From Oerskovia douganii (GTDB lineage: Bacteria; Actinomycetota; Actinomycetes; Actinomycetales; Cellulomonadaceae), in contig NZ_JACSPN010000015.1 in assembly GCF_015142735.1 (NCBI RefSeq), positions 48,429 through 112,428 of the forward strand: a DNA stretch of 64,000 nt, written 5' to 3'. The translations under genes and the position numbers were made by a program. Positions 16,072-24,217 of this stretch are shown here, one piece after another; the first letter of the stretch is position 1, and every line of letters starts with the position of its first letter. Under the pieces are notes generated by a model. The model was not told where the DNA came from, did not search any database, and worked only from the letters and a program-made list of their open reading frames with translations.

Positions 16072-17334
16072 TCAGGGCTCGCTCGGGCACCCGACCACGG
16101 TGAGCTCGGTCGCGCCGTCCGCCCACAGCCGCACGATGCTCACCGACCCCGGCGGGACCCGGAAGCCCGCCCAGCGCGAGGGCGGCGCATCGATCGCCCG
16201 CCCGACGGCGGCACGCACCTGCACCGCGTGGCCCACCACGACCACGGTCCGGCCCGTGCCGCGCGCGAGGAGGTCCTGCAACCCCGCCCAGACGCGGTCG
16301 CCGACGTCGGCCATCGACTCGCCCCCCGGAGCGACCTCGGTGCCCGACATGAGCCAGCGCTCGGGATGCCCCTCCCACCGCTCGGCGATCTGCCCGGCCG
16401 TGAGTCCTTCCCACTCCCCGAAGTGGACCTCGGCGAACCGTTCGTCGGTCGTGACGTGCAGCCCCAGGCGGCGGCTCACCGCCCGGGCGGTCTCCTGCGC
16501 GCGGACCATCGGGGACGCCACGATCTCCGAGGGCTTGGGCAGATCCGTCCAGCGGTCCCGACCGATGCGATGGACCAGGTCCGCCGCCTGCGCCGCCTGC
16601 ACCCGGCCGCGTGCCGTGAGCGACGGGCCGGGGACCGACGACCCCGAGTAGGCGCCCGCGACGGTCAGCGGCGTCTGACCGTGGCGCACCAGGACGACGG
16701 TCAACGGCTCGGCGCCGTCGAACCGTGCCCGGGCGCCCGAGGGCCGCGCGGGGGTGTCGAAGCCGGGGGCCGCAGCGGCGGTGCCGGTCTCGCGGTCTGC
16801 GCCGTCGGTGCCGCTCGCGTCCGAGGACTCCTGGACAGCCGACGTCGCGATCGTCGGGGCCGCGGCAGCCTGCTCCGGGTCGGTCGCGGGTTCACCGTCC
16901 GACGGTGGGAAGTCGTGCGCGATCTCGCCACGCGAGTCCATGACCTGGTTGGCGAGGGCGTCGGCGTCGGAGTTGTCGGCGCGCGGCACCCACTCGTACG
17001 TGACCTGCGACGCGGGCAGGATCAGGGCTGCCTCGGCGGCGAGGCGGCGCATGTCCTCGTGCTTGATCTTCCAGCGTCCGGACATCTGCTCGACGACGAG
17101 CTTGGAGTCCATGCGGACGAGGACACGCGCCTCGGGGTCGATCGACCGCGCGGCGTCGAGCCCTGCGACGAGCCCCGAGTACTCGGCGACGTTGTTCGAG
17201 ACGACCCCGAGGTAGCGGGCCCGCTCGGCGAGCACTGCACCCGTCGCGGCGTCCCGGACGAGCGCCCCGTAGCCTGCCGGCCCGGGGTTGCCGCGCGACC
17301 CGCCGTCGGCCTCCACGATCAACGTTCTACCCAT
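16072..17334 (-). CDS. Bifunctional RNase H / acid phosphatase (histidine phosphatase)
   Basis: 420 residues; start at the second Met (17334), preceded by a GGAGGACGAGG site. The N-terminal type I RNase H-like domain (VEADGGSRGNPGPAGYGALV, VAEYSGLVAGL, VRMDSKLVVEQM, WVPRADNSDADALAN) cleaves RNA in RNA/DNA hybrids. A ~60-residue Ala/Ser/Glu linker leads to a phosphoglycerate mutase-type domain with LVRHGQT (His218), the FGEWEGLTAGQIAERW motif and VVVGHAVQVRAAV. This is the same fusion as M. tuberculosis Rv2228c, whose phosphatase domain acts in alpha-ribazole phosphate removal. It belongs to the conserved block with the zinc-ribbon and Nif3 genes. Confidence 0.92.
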   Translation of the reverse strand: MGRTLIVEADGGSRGNPGPAGYGALVRDAATGAVLAERARYLGVVSNNVAEYSGLVAGLDAARSIDPEARVLVRMDSKLVVEQMSGRWKIKHEDMRRLAAEAALILPASQVTYEWVPRADNSDADALANQVMDSRGEIAHDFPPSDGEPATDPEQAAAAPTIATSAVQESSDASGTDGADRETGTAAAAPGFDTPARPSGARARFDGAEPLTVVLVRHGQTPLTVAGAYSGSSVPGPSLTARGRVQAAQAADLVHRIGRDRWTDLPKPSEIVASPMVRAQETARAVSRRLGLHVTTDERFAEVHFGEWEGLTAGQIAERWEGHPERWLMSGTEVAPGGESMADVGDRVWAGLQDLLARGTGRTVVVVGHAVQVRAAVGRAIDAPPSRWAGFRVPPGSVSIVRLWADGATELTVVGCPSEP

Positions 17335-17551
17335 GCCTCGTCCTCCACGTCTGCCCACGACTCGCCGCGTCCCACTGGTCGGTAGGACCGATCGCCCAGC
17401 CTACGACGCCCCGGGACGGCACCTCGGGCGCACTCCGCGGCGTCTGGGGACTCGCACGTCCCTGGAGTGCCGGGCCGGGGTGCTGCTGGTCGTCGGGTTC
17501 TCGGGTGGTGGTGCAACACGGGCGCCGTCTGGGGGGTGCCGTCTGGGGGGT

Positions 17552-18445
17552 TCAGTCGAGGGGCTCGGTGACCAGGCGGGCCCGGGCCTCGTGGATGGTC
17601 AGGGGCGGGGCGGTGCTCGTGGTGCGAGCAGTACCCGCGATCGGGGTCCACGTGTCGGTCCCGGTGATCTGAAAGCGCCCGGCCCACGTCGTGCCCAACG
17701 TGATCGTCGCGACCGCCTCCTCGGTATACACATGAGACACGCTCTGGTCCGGGAACGGAGCACCCGGATCCGTCGTGGTCACCGGCCCCGACCCGTCACC
17801 GTAGTCCCACCGATAATCCTCCGGAACGGCCTCGATCGTGACCGGGATCCCCAACAAGGTCGTCGCGAACTTCTGCGGGGCAGGGGTGGTGTACGTGATC
17901 GTCTCGACGTTGACCAGCGTCCACCCGTCCGGAGGCTGCACCGTGATCGGCGACGGCGCGATGACCAGACGAGCGAACTCCGCCTCCGCCAACGGGGCCA
18001 GATCCACCCCCGTCAGACAGTCCCCCTCGTTCACCAGCTCCCACCCCGACACGTCACGGATCGACCCGTCAGGATCGTTCACCCACGACTGCCGAAAGAC
18101 CGGATCCAACGCAACCTGCCCCGCCGCGCACGTCACGCTCAGCGCACCCTCGTACTCCCCCGTCCGACACGCCCCCACCTGCCCCTGACTCGTGGGGAAG
18201 TTCCCCGTGAAGCAGATCGACGCCGGCATCCGCCGATACTCCACCGACGCCGGCGAACCATCAGCATTCCTCGGCCGATGCACCGACCCATCAGCCGACA
18301 CATCCGTCGCGACGACATCGATGACGCTACCCCGCGCTTCGCCAGAGATTCCGCCGCCACGGGCTGGGGGCGTTGAGGTTTGTTCGGGAGAAGGTGCTAT
18401 CGATGAAGCCACCATGGCGGCGGCGAGCAGCCATGTATGCCTCAT
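17552..18445 (-). CDS. Secreted PKD-domain protein of unknown function
   Basis: 297 residues. A signal peptide is visible (MRHTWLLAAAMVASSIAPS), followed by a Ser/Thr-rich segment. Four cysteines occur in SICFTGNF, GACRTGE, SVTCAAGQ and GDCLTGVD, likely forming disulfides. The C-terminal third contains a PKD-like fold (YRWDYGDGSGPVTTTDPGA, then SVSHVYTEEAVATITL). The start overlaps the stop of the upstream lipoprotein gene by four bases, so the two are made together. Base composition is slightly more A-rich than the neighbours. The 217 bases downstream (17335-17551) hold no gene. Confidence 0.75.
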   Translation of the reverse strand: MRHTWLLAAAMVASSIAPSPEQTSTPPARGGGISGEARGSVIDVVATDVSADGSVHRPRNADGSPASVEYRRMPASICFTGNFPTSQGQVGACRTGEYEGALSVTCAAGQVALDPVFRQSWVNDPDGSIRDVSGWELVNEGDCLTGVDLAPLAEAEFARLVIAPSPITVQPPDGWTLVNVETITYTTPAPQKFATTLLGIPVTIEAVPEDYRWDYGDGSGPVTTTDPGAPFPDQSVSHVYTEEAVATITLGTTWAGRFQITGTDTWTPIAGTARTTSTAPPLTIHEARARLVTEPLD

Positions 18446-19047
18446 GACGCATTCCCTTCGCCGACATCCATCAGACGCCAGGCCGTGCCGTCGTGCGCCA
18501 CCACAACCCGCAGGACGACCGAGGTCGCGGGTTCAGCACTGACAACTGTTCCATCCTTGGCGACGATGGACAGCTTTGCTTGATCGACCTTGACGTCCAG
18601 CGGAAAGGCACCGTAGAGCGTGTCGAGCGGATAGACCTTGGACGCCTGGGCCACCACCTCACCGCCCATAAAAGTCTGCTCCGCTCGAGCGATCTCCGTT
18701 GCGGAGTCCGCGAGGTTTGTGCAGAACTCGCATCCTTCGGGGAAGGAGATGACTTGCCACTCTTCGAGATCAGCGGTTCCTTTCACGTACGGGTAGAGCT
18801 CCAAGAAGTACACCGCCGCAGCTGCAGCCCCGACCTCGTCCGTACGCTCCATGTCCGCAGGCCGCTCAGGCTTCACCGGCCCCGTCGGCGACGGACTCGG
18901 CACCGGACTCGGCGCCTGGCTCACCACCGGCAGCGACGGCTCGACCACCGGCGCCCCCGACGAGCACCCCGCCAACAACCCCACCAGCAACACACCCACC
19001 ACGAACCCACGCCCACGCACCCGCGCGAACACCCCCTGCAAACCCAT
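18442..19047 (-). CDS. DUF6318 family lipoprotein
   Basis: 201 residues. Basic N-region (ARVRGRGF), hydrophobic VVGVLLVGLLAGCSSG with lipobox LLAGC, and a Pro/Ser linker (PSPVPSPSPTGPVKPERP) place it on the outer face of the membrane as a lipoprotein. The folded part (AAAVYFLELYPYVKGTADL, and FPEGCEFCTNLADSA with a CxxC) matches DUF6318. It is co-translated with the PKD-domain protein. Function unknown; the pair looks like a surface complex. Confidence 0.8.
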   Translation of the reverse strand: MGLQGVFARVRGRGFVVGVLLVGLLAGCSSGAPVVEPSLPVVSQAPSPVPSPSPTGPVKPERPADMERTDEVGAAAAAVYFLELYPYVKGTADLEEWQVISFPEGCEFCTNLADSATEIARAEQTFMGGEVVAQASKVYPLDTLYGAFPLDVKVDQAKLSIVAKDGTVVSAEPATSVVLRVVVAHDGTAWRLMDVGEGNAS

Positions 19048-19489
19048 CCCCAGCCCCCTCGATAGGTACCAGCACCAGGCAGCACCGCCCGACCACCAGC
19101 GAACCTAACCGCTCAAACCACCCCACCGGAACCCCCGATCCCGGACTGTGGACAACCACCCAGCACAGTCCCGCTCACATCCAGCAGCCACCACCCACCG
19201 AACGAGCACCTCGAGTCGTCACACCCACCCCACCGACAACCCCCACCACCCACCCGACGGACCCACCGCCGACCCCCACCACCCGCCGCGCCCGTCAGGT
19301 CGACGCGCCAACCCCCGACCACGAGGTTCCGCGCCCTCGACCACGGGCTTGAGGCCGCCAAAACCCTCAGAACGACCACAACCCCGTTCTCGGCACCCAC
19401 GCCGGCACCCGCACCCACGCCAGCACCGGCAACGGCACCCGCACCCACACCCACACCGGCCACCCACACCACCCACCTCCGACACGACG
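19048..19489. other. C-rich, low-complexity non-coding block
   Basis: Over 400 bases without a credible gene. The plus strand is dominated by CACCC, CCACC and CGGCACCC repeats (densest at 19215-19290 and 19391-19480), so the minus strand carries many GGG/GGTGGG runs able to form G-quadruplexes. Open frames across it encode only Gly/Val/Ala or Pro/His repeats. It also holds a degenerate copy of the palindromic element (19338-19392). Confidence 0.7.
19338..19392. repeat. Palindromic intergenic element, degenerate copy C
   Basis: Right arm CGACCACAACCCCGTTCTCG (19373-19392) differs at one of 20 positions from the copy B right-arm core. The left arm (19338-19357) matches the expected complement at about 16 of 20 positions. 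It is an eroded copy of the element at 16007 and 52298. Confidence 0.55.
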
Positions 19490-19521
19490 AAGCCCCGCCC
19501 CCCAGACAGGGGACGGGGCCT
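19490..19521 (-). terminator. Terminator of the zinc-ribbon gene
   Basis: GCCCCG/CGGGGC arms (19492-19497 and 19514-19519) extended by CCCC/GGGG, directly downstream of the minus-strand zinc-ribbon gene. Confidence 0.55.
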
Positions 19522-19534
19522 CGGGAGGACGTCG

Positions 19535-20269
19535 TCAGGCGTCGAGCCGCACCAGGATGCGCGAGCACTCCTCGCAGCGCGCGACCTGCTCGGGGCCCTT
19601 GGCCTTGATCGCGGCGACGTCGGAGGGGTTGAGCTCGAGGCGGCAGCCCTCGCAGCGGCGACCGTTGAGCACGGCGGCTCCGAGTCCGCCGAGCTGGTTG
19701 CGCAGCCGGTCGTAGAGGGTGACGAGACCGGCGTCGATGCCCTCGACGGCCTTGGCTCGCGCCGCGGTCACGCTCGCGACCTCGGCGTCGACCTCGGCGA
19801 GCTGGGCGTCGCGCTCGGCCTCGACAGCGGTCTTGGCGGCGACGAGCTCGTCGTTCGCGGCGTCGAGCTTCGCGAGGGCGTCCTCGTGGGCCTCGAGCCG
19901 CTCCATGACGCCGAGCTCGATCTCCTCGAGGACCTCCTGGCGACGGGCCAGGGACTCGAGCTCACCGACGAGGGCCTGCGCGTCCTTGGCGCCGACCTGT
20001 CCGGAGTCGAGCCGGGTCTGGTCGCGGGCGGCGCGGTTGCGGACCTGCTCGACGTCGCCCTCGGCCTTGGTGAGCTCGCGCTTGAGGTCGCTCACGGCGG
20101 TGCGCGAGGCGACGAGCGAGGTGCTGAGGTCGGAGATCTGCGCGTCGAGCTCGGCGATGCGGGCGATCGAGGGCAGGGAGGCGCGCTTGTGCGTGAGCTG
20201 CTGCAGGCGGGTGTCGAGTGCCTGGACCTCCAGCAGTCGTCGCTGGTCCTCGGGGGGTGCAGTGCTCAC
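19535..20269 (-). CDS. Coiled-coil zinc-ribbon protein (DUF164/CT398-like)
   Basis: 244 residues from GTG 20269 (AAGGAA upstream; MSTAPPEDQRRLLEVQALDT is the family N-terminus). Residues ~10-185 form a long heptad-rich coiled coil. The C-terminus carries a four-cysteine zinc ribbon (RRCEGCRLELN and ARCEECSRILVRL). The same gene precedes RNase H/phosphatase in M. tuberculosis (Rv2229c). It is probably an adaptor or nucleic-acid-associated protein; the precise role is unknown. It lies 38 bases downstream of the nif3-like gene. Confidence 0.88.
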   Translation of the reverse strand: MSTAPPEDQRRLLEVQALDTRLQQLTHKRASLPSIARIAELDAQISDLSTSLVASRTAVSDLKRELTKAEGDVEQVRNRAARDQTRLDSGQVGAKDAQALVGELESLARRQEVLEEIELGVMERLEAHEDALAKLDAANDELVAAKTAVEAERDAQLAEVDAEVASVTAARAKAVEGIDAGLVTLYDRLRNQLGGLGAAVLNGRRCEGCRLELNPSDVAAIKAKGPEQVARCEECSRILVRLDA

Positions 20270-20307
20270 AGGGTGCGTTCCTTTCGATGCAGTTGTGGGG
20301 CGCCGTG

Positions 20308-21204
20308 TCAGGCGCGGTGCGCGGAGCCGATCCGAGCGGTCCAGGGGTCGGTCCGGCGGATGCTCACGCGGGTATCCACCGTACCCGTATCTGCGAGCCG
20401 TTCGGTCAGGTCGGCGGCTGCGTAGCGCAGCCAGGGCCACTCGCTCGCGAAGTGGGCGACGTCGACGAGGAACGGTCCGCCTGCGGCTCCCCCCTCGAAC
20501 TCGGCGCGCTCACGCAGCTCGGACGCGGGGTGGTGGCGCAGGTCCGCGGTGACGTAGACGTCCGCGCCCGCGCTGCGGACCGCGTCGAACAGCGAGTCTC
20601 CCGAGCCTCCGACGACGGCCACGGTGCTCACGGTCGCGTCGAGGTCTCCCGCGACGCGGACCCCCTGCTCGGTCGGGGGCAGCGCGGCGGCGACGCGCTC
20701 GGCGAAGGTGCGCAGCGTCGTCGGCTCCTCGAGGCGGCCCACGCGGCCGATGCCGGTCTCGGCGGGGTGCGCGCCGTCGTCGGGCCCGGCGGACCCGGAC
20801 GGTCCGGCGGCGGGGACGAGCGGCGTCCGGTCGACGAGGCCGATCGCGTCCGCGAGCGCGTCCGCGACCCCGCGCGGTGCGGCGTCGGCGTTGGTGTGCG
20901 CGACGTACAGGCCGATCCCCTCGCGGACGAGGCGGTGCACGAGCGATCCCTTGAACGTCGTCGCGGCGATGGAGTGCACGGGCCGCAGGAAGAGCGGGTG
21001 GTGGGTCACGATGAGGTCTGCGCCCCACTCGATCGCCTCGTCGGCGACGGTCGCGACAGGGTCCACCGCGAAGAGGATCTTGCGCACGGGCTGGGCCGGG
21101 TCGCCGGTGACGAGCCCGACGGCGTCCCATCCCTCGGCGGTCGACGGCGGGTAGAGCGCTTCGAGGGTCCGGACGACGTCGGCGAGCGTGGGGTGCGCGG
21201 TCAC
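20308..21204 (-). CDS. Nif3-like dinuclear metal-centre hexameric protein
   Basis: 298 residues. NIF3/YbgI family with two-metal-site motifs IVTHHPLFLRPVHS (paired His), VAHTNADAAP and the C-terminal LVDVAHFASEWPW. YbgI-like proteins form toroidal hexamers; GTP cyclohydrolase-like or hydrolase roles are proposed but unproven. The GTG start lies six bases after TAGCCT, giving a leaderless promoter for this and the zinc-ribbon gene. Order matches M. tuberculosis Rv2230c-Rv2229c. Confidence 0.92.
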   Translation of the reverse strand: MTAHPTLADVVRTLEALYPPSTAEGWDAVGLVTGDPAQPVRKILFAVDPVATVADEAIEWGADLIVTHHPLFLRPVHSIAATTFKGSLVHRLVREGIGLYVAHTNADAAPRGVADALADAIGLVDRTPLVPAAGPSGSAGPDDGAHPAETGIGRVGRLEEPTTLRTFAERVAAALPPTEQGVRVAGDLDATVSTVAVVGGSGDSLFDAVRSAGADVYVTADLRHHPASELRERAEFEGGAAGGPFLVDVAHFASEWPWLRYAAADLTERLADTGTVDTRVSIRRTDPWTARIGSAHRA

Positions 21205-21210
21205 GGGACC

Positions 21211-21216
21211 AGGCTA
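21211..21216 (-). promoter_or_regulatory. Predicted -10 box of the nif3-like gene (leaderless)
   Basis: TAGCCT on the minus strand, six bases before the GTG at 21204. Confidence 0.5.
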
Positions 21217-21489
21217 TCCGCCGCGCCTCCGGGCCGACTGTCACGAACCGTCATGGGAGCGCTCCCTACCTGTGTCCGGCAGGGAAGCCGGACCCCGCGA
21301 CGACGCCCCGGCGTCCACCGGCACCGGACAGTCCCGTGCCCTCGGTGCGTACCGCACCGCACGTCACCCGCACTTCCCGTACCGGCGAGCGCCGGGCGCA
21401 CAGGCCGTCCTCGACGACGCACCTGCCCCTCAGCGCCGCCCAGACCACGGGCGCCCGACGCAGACGTCCTGCGCCCGAGGAGAGAACCG

Positions 21490-22764
21490 ATGATCAGGAA
21501 GACCCAGAGCATCAGACGGCCGCGCACGTCGCGCAGGCCGCAGCGGACCGGCACGATCGGGATCGCGCTCGCCCTCGTCGGGACGCTCGCGCTCGGCGCG
21601 GTCCCCGCCCAGGCGCACGACGACCGGCACGGCGGAGGCGGAGGCCGTGGCGGCCTGCCGACCCCCGGCCTCCCCCAGACCCTCGCGACCGGGCTCCTCG
21701 GCCCCCTCTCGCTGGGCGTGGGCGACGACGGCTCGCTGTACGCCTCCCAGAACTTCGGCGGGGTCCTCACCGAGGTCAACCGCCGCGGTCAGCAGGACGT
21801 CTACACCGCCCCCGTCCCGGGCTCGGAGATCAGCGCGGTCTCGACCGACGGGCGCCGCGTGCTGTTCACCGAGGGCACCCCCGACGGCTCGAGCGTGCTC
21901 CTCAAGGAGCGCGACAAGCGCGGGAAGGTCCGCACGGTCGCGGACCTCGGCGCCCACGAGCAGGCCACCAACCCCGACGGTGGCGTGACGTACGGGTTCC
22001 GCGACCTGTCCCCCGACTGCGCGGCGCAGGTGCCGCCCGAGGTCGGCGGACCGAGCCACCCGGGAGAGGTCTTCTCGCACCCGTACGCCTCCACGACGAT
22101 CGACGGCACCACGTACGTCGCCGACGCCGGGGCGAACGCCATCTGGTCGGTCGACCGGCGCGGGAAGGTCCGCACGGTCGCGGTCCTGCCCGCCCAGCCG
22201 CTCGCCGTGACCGCCGAGGTCGCCGCGGCGACCGGGATGCCCGGCTGCACGATCGGGCACACCTACTACGACGAGCCCGTCCCGACCGACGTCGAACGAG
22301 GCCCCGACGGACGCCTGTTCGTCTCGCTCCTGCCCGGCGGCCCCGAGGACCCGTCGCTCGGAGCCCGCGGAGCGGTGTACACCGTGAGCCAGCGGGGGAA
22401 GGTCTCCTTCTACGCGGGCGGTCTGCTCACGGCGACCAACCTCGCGGTCTCACCGCGCGGGGACGTGTACGTCGCCGAGCTCTTCGCGAGCCGCATCTCG
22501 GTGATCCGCAAGGGCACCACGACACCGGTGCCGTTCGCCGAGATCGTCATGCCGGGTGCGCTCGAGTGGACCTCGTCCGCGCTGTACGTGACCTCCGACG
22601 TGCTCGCGGGGCTCCCCACCGGGCCCGAGGAGCCCGGTGAGCCGGGCGGGACGAGCCTGCTCTCACCCACCGACTCCGCGCGGCACCGCCCCACACCCGC
22701 CCCGTCGCCCGAGCCCGTCCCGGGCGGCACGCTCGTGAAGATCCCGCTCAAGGGCGGGCGCTGA
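21490..22764 (+). CDS. Secreted ScyD/ScyE-like beta-propeller protein
   Basis: 424 residues; ATG 21490 has a GAGGAGAGAACC ribosome binding site. A long twin-basic N-region (RRPRTSRRPQR) precedes a hydrophobic signal core and an AQA cleavage site, then a His/Gly-rich stretch (HDDRHGGGGGRGG). Repeated blades contain LSLGVGDDGSLYASQNF, TDVERGPDGRLFVSLLPGG and NLAVSPRGDVYVAELFASRI, as in NHL/SMP-30-type propellers and the ScyD/ScyE family named from scytonemin clusters. The C-terminus has a Pro-rich linker but no sortase motif. Probably exported by Sec or possibly Tat. Ligand unknown. Confidence 0.82.
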   Translation: MIRKTQSIRRPRTSRRPQRTGTIGIALALVGTLALGAVPAQAHDDRHGGGGGRGGLPTPGLPQTLATGLLGPLSLGVGDDGSLYASQNFGGVLTEVNRRGQQDVYTAPVPGSEISAVSTDGRRVLFTEGTPDGSSVLLKERDKRGKVRTVADLGAHEQATNPDGGVTYGFRDLSPDCAAQVPPEVGGPSHPGEVFSHPYASTTIDGTTYVADAGANAIWSVDRRGKVRTVAVLPAQPLAVTAEVAAATGMPGCTIGHTYYDEPVPTDVERGPDGRLFVSLLPGGPEDPSLGARGAVYTVSQRGKVSFYAGGLLTATNLAVSPRGDVYVAELFASRISVIRKGTTTPVPFAEIVMPGALEWTSSALYVTSDVLAGLPTGPEEPGEPGGTSLLSPTDSARHRPTPAPSPEPVPGGTLVKIPLKGGR

Positions 22765-22807
22765 GCACGGGCCGGTCAGGCCGGACGCAGCACCGGCCGG
22801 CCCTGCC

Positions 22808-22844
22808 GGGCACCGGCCGCAGGGATCCCCTGCGGCCGGTGCCC
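22808..22844. terminator. Strong terminator hairpin after the propeller gene
   Basis: Perfect 17-bp arms GGGCACCGGCCGCAGGG (22808-22824) and complement (22828-22844) with a 3-base loop. Confidence 0.75.
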
Positions 22845-22901
22845 ACCCGACGGTCGGGTGACCGCCCGGCGCCGCGCGCGACGCCCGCGGCCCCCGCGAC
22901 C

Positions 22902-22907
22902 TACCGT
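22902..22907 (+). promoter_or_regulatory. Predicted -10 box of the AraC-family gene (leaderless)
   Basis: TACCGT, six bases before the ATG at 22914. Confidence 0.5.
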
Positions 22908-22913
22908 GGAGGG

Positions 22914-23768
22914 ATGGGACAGCACTACGTGCGCTCCGTCCCGCCGGGTCCGCTGGGGGCGGCGGTCGGCTCGCTGCTGGGCTACGAGATCACCGAGGAC
23001 GCCCCCGCGGTCCACCGCGGCCTGCCCTCGCCGTGGCTGACCGTCGTCATCAGCCTCGACGGGCCGGTCCCCACCGCGACCGGCCCGGGCCCGGACGCCG
23101 CGCTGCACCGCTACGCGTCGCTCGTCGGTGGCCTGCACACGGTGCCCGCGTACATCCATCAGCCCGCGCACCAGGAGGGGGTCCAGCTCGCGCTCGACCC
23201 GCTCGCGAGCCGGGACCTGCTGGGCGTGCCGTCCGGCGAGCTGGGCCTCGTGACCGACGCCGACGACGTGCTCGGCCACCTCTCGCGCGACCTGCGCGAG
23301 CGGCTCGGCGGGACCTCCTCGTGGGACGAGCGTCTCGCGCTCGTGACCGGCGAGCTCTTGCGCGCCCGGGGGTCCCGCAGCCCGACCCTCGGTCTGGTCC
23401 GTGCGGAGGTCGCCGAGGCGTGGCGGTTCGTCGTCCGCGCGGGTGGCCGGGTGTCGGTGCCCGACGTCGCCGCGCACGTCTGGCTCAGCCCCCGCCAGCT
23501 CACGTCCCTCTTCGCGGCCGAGCTCGGACTGAGCCCGGGAGCGGCGTGCCGCCTGATCCGTTTCGACGCGGCGCGGGACGCGGTGCGCGCGAGGTCCCTG
23601 GCGCCGTCGGGCCCGAGCCTCGCGACCATCGCGGCCCGCACCGGGTACGCCGACCACTCGCACCTGGTGCGCGACTTCCACGCGTTCGCGGGGGCGAGCC
23701 CGACGGCGTGGCTCGCCGAGGAGCGCGCAAACATCCAAGCCGGGGGCGGTGCACCGCGCGCAGGCTGA
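22914..23768 (+). CDS. AraC-family transcriptional regulator
   Basis: 284 residues from ATG 22914. The N-terminal ~140 residues resemble the DUF6597/ligand-sensing half of AraC regulators (AVHRGLPSPWLTVVISLDGP, HQEGVQLALDPL). The C-terminal AraC DNA-binding domain has two HTH motifs: VSVPDVAAHVWLSPRQLTSL and LATIAARTGYADHSHLVRDF, followed by HAFAGASPTAWL. It is followed four bases later by a VOC-family gene, which it probably controls. A second AraC/VOC pair is at 56.3-57.7 kb. Confidence 0.88.
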   Translation: MGQHYVRSVPPGPLGAAVGSLLGYEITEDAPAVHRGLPSPWLTVVISLDGPVPTATGPGPDAALHRYASLVGGLHTVPAYIHQPAHQEGVQLALDPLASRDLLGVPSGELGLVTDADDVLGHLSRDLRERLGGTSSWDERLALVTGELLRARGSRSPTLGLVRAEVAEAWRFVVRAGGRVSVPDVAAHVWLSPRQLTSLFAAELGLSPGAACRLIRFDAARDAVRARSLAPSGPSLATIAARTGYADHSHLVRDFHAFAGASPTAWLAEERANIQAGGGAPRAG

Positions 23769-23772
23769 GTGC

Positions 23773-24195
23773 ATGGACACCACGACAGCACTCACCGCAC
23801 AGGTCTGGCCCACGCTCCAGGCGCACGACGCACCCGCGCTGATCGACTTCCTGGTCGACGTGGTGGGCTTCCGGCGCAACACCGTCATGGACGACGACGG
23901 GCGCGTCGCGCACGCCCAGCTCGACTGGCCACCCGGCGGCGGCATCATGCTGGGCTCGTTCAGGCCCGACGCCGAGTGGTCGCGCCCGCCGGGGACGTTC
24001 GGCGGGTACGTGGTCGCCGGGGAGGACGGCAGCGGCTCGGGGATCGAGGAGGTCGCGGAACGAGCGGCACGAGCCGGCGCGATCGTGTCGCCGCTGCACC
24101 GGACCGACTACGGCAGCCGCGAGCTGGTGCTGACCGACCCGGAGGGCAACCTCTGGTCGGTCGGGACGTACCCGGGAGAGCCGCGACGGGACTGA
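23773..24195 (+). CDS. VOC (glyoxalase/bleomycin-resistance fold) family protein
   Basis: 140 residues from ATG 23773. The two beta-alpha-beta-beta-beta modules are recognisable: VWPTLQAHDAPALIDFLVDV then VGFRRNTVM and AHAQLDWPPGGGIMLGS, and in the second half ERAARAGAIVSPLHRTDYGS and LVLTDPEGNLWSVGTYPG with the usual C-terminal Glu. The family includes glyoxalases, dioxygenases and binding proteins, so the substrate cannot be told. Co-transcribed with the AraC gene. Confidence 0.85.
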   Translation: MDTTTALTAQVWPTLQAHDAPALIDFLVDVVGFRRNTVMDDDGRVAHAQLDWPPGGGIMLGSFRPDAEWSRPPGTFGGYVVAGEDGSGSGIEEVAERAARAGAIVSPLHRTDYGSRELVLTDPEGNLWSVGTYPGEPRRD

Positions 24196-24217
24196 CCGCG
24201 CGCCCGGGAGCGATCCG

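Noticed and set aside
19113..19568. Gly/Val-rich minus-strand frame in the C-rich block
   Set aside because: It reflects the repetitive base composition, has no start signal and no conserved residues.
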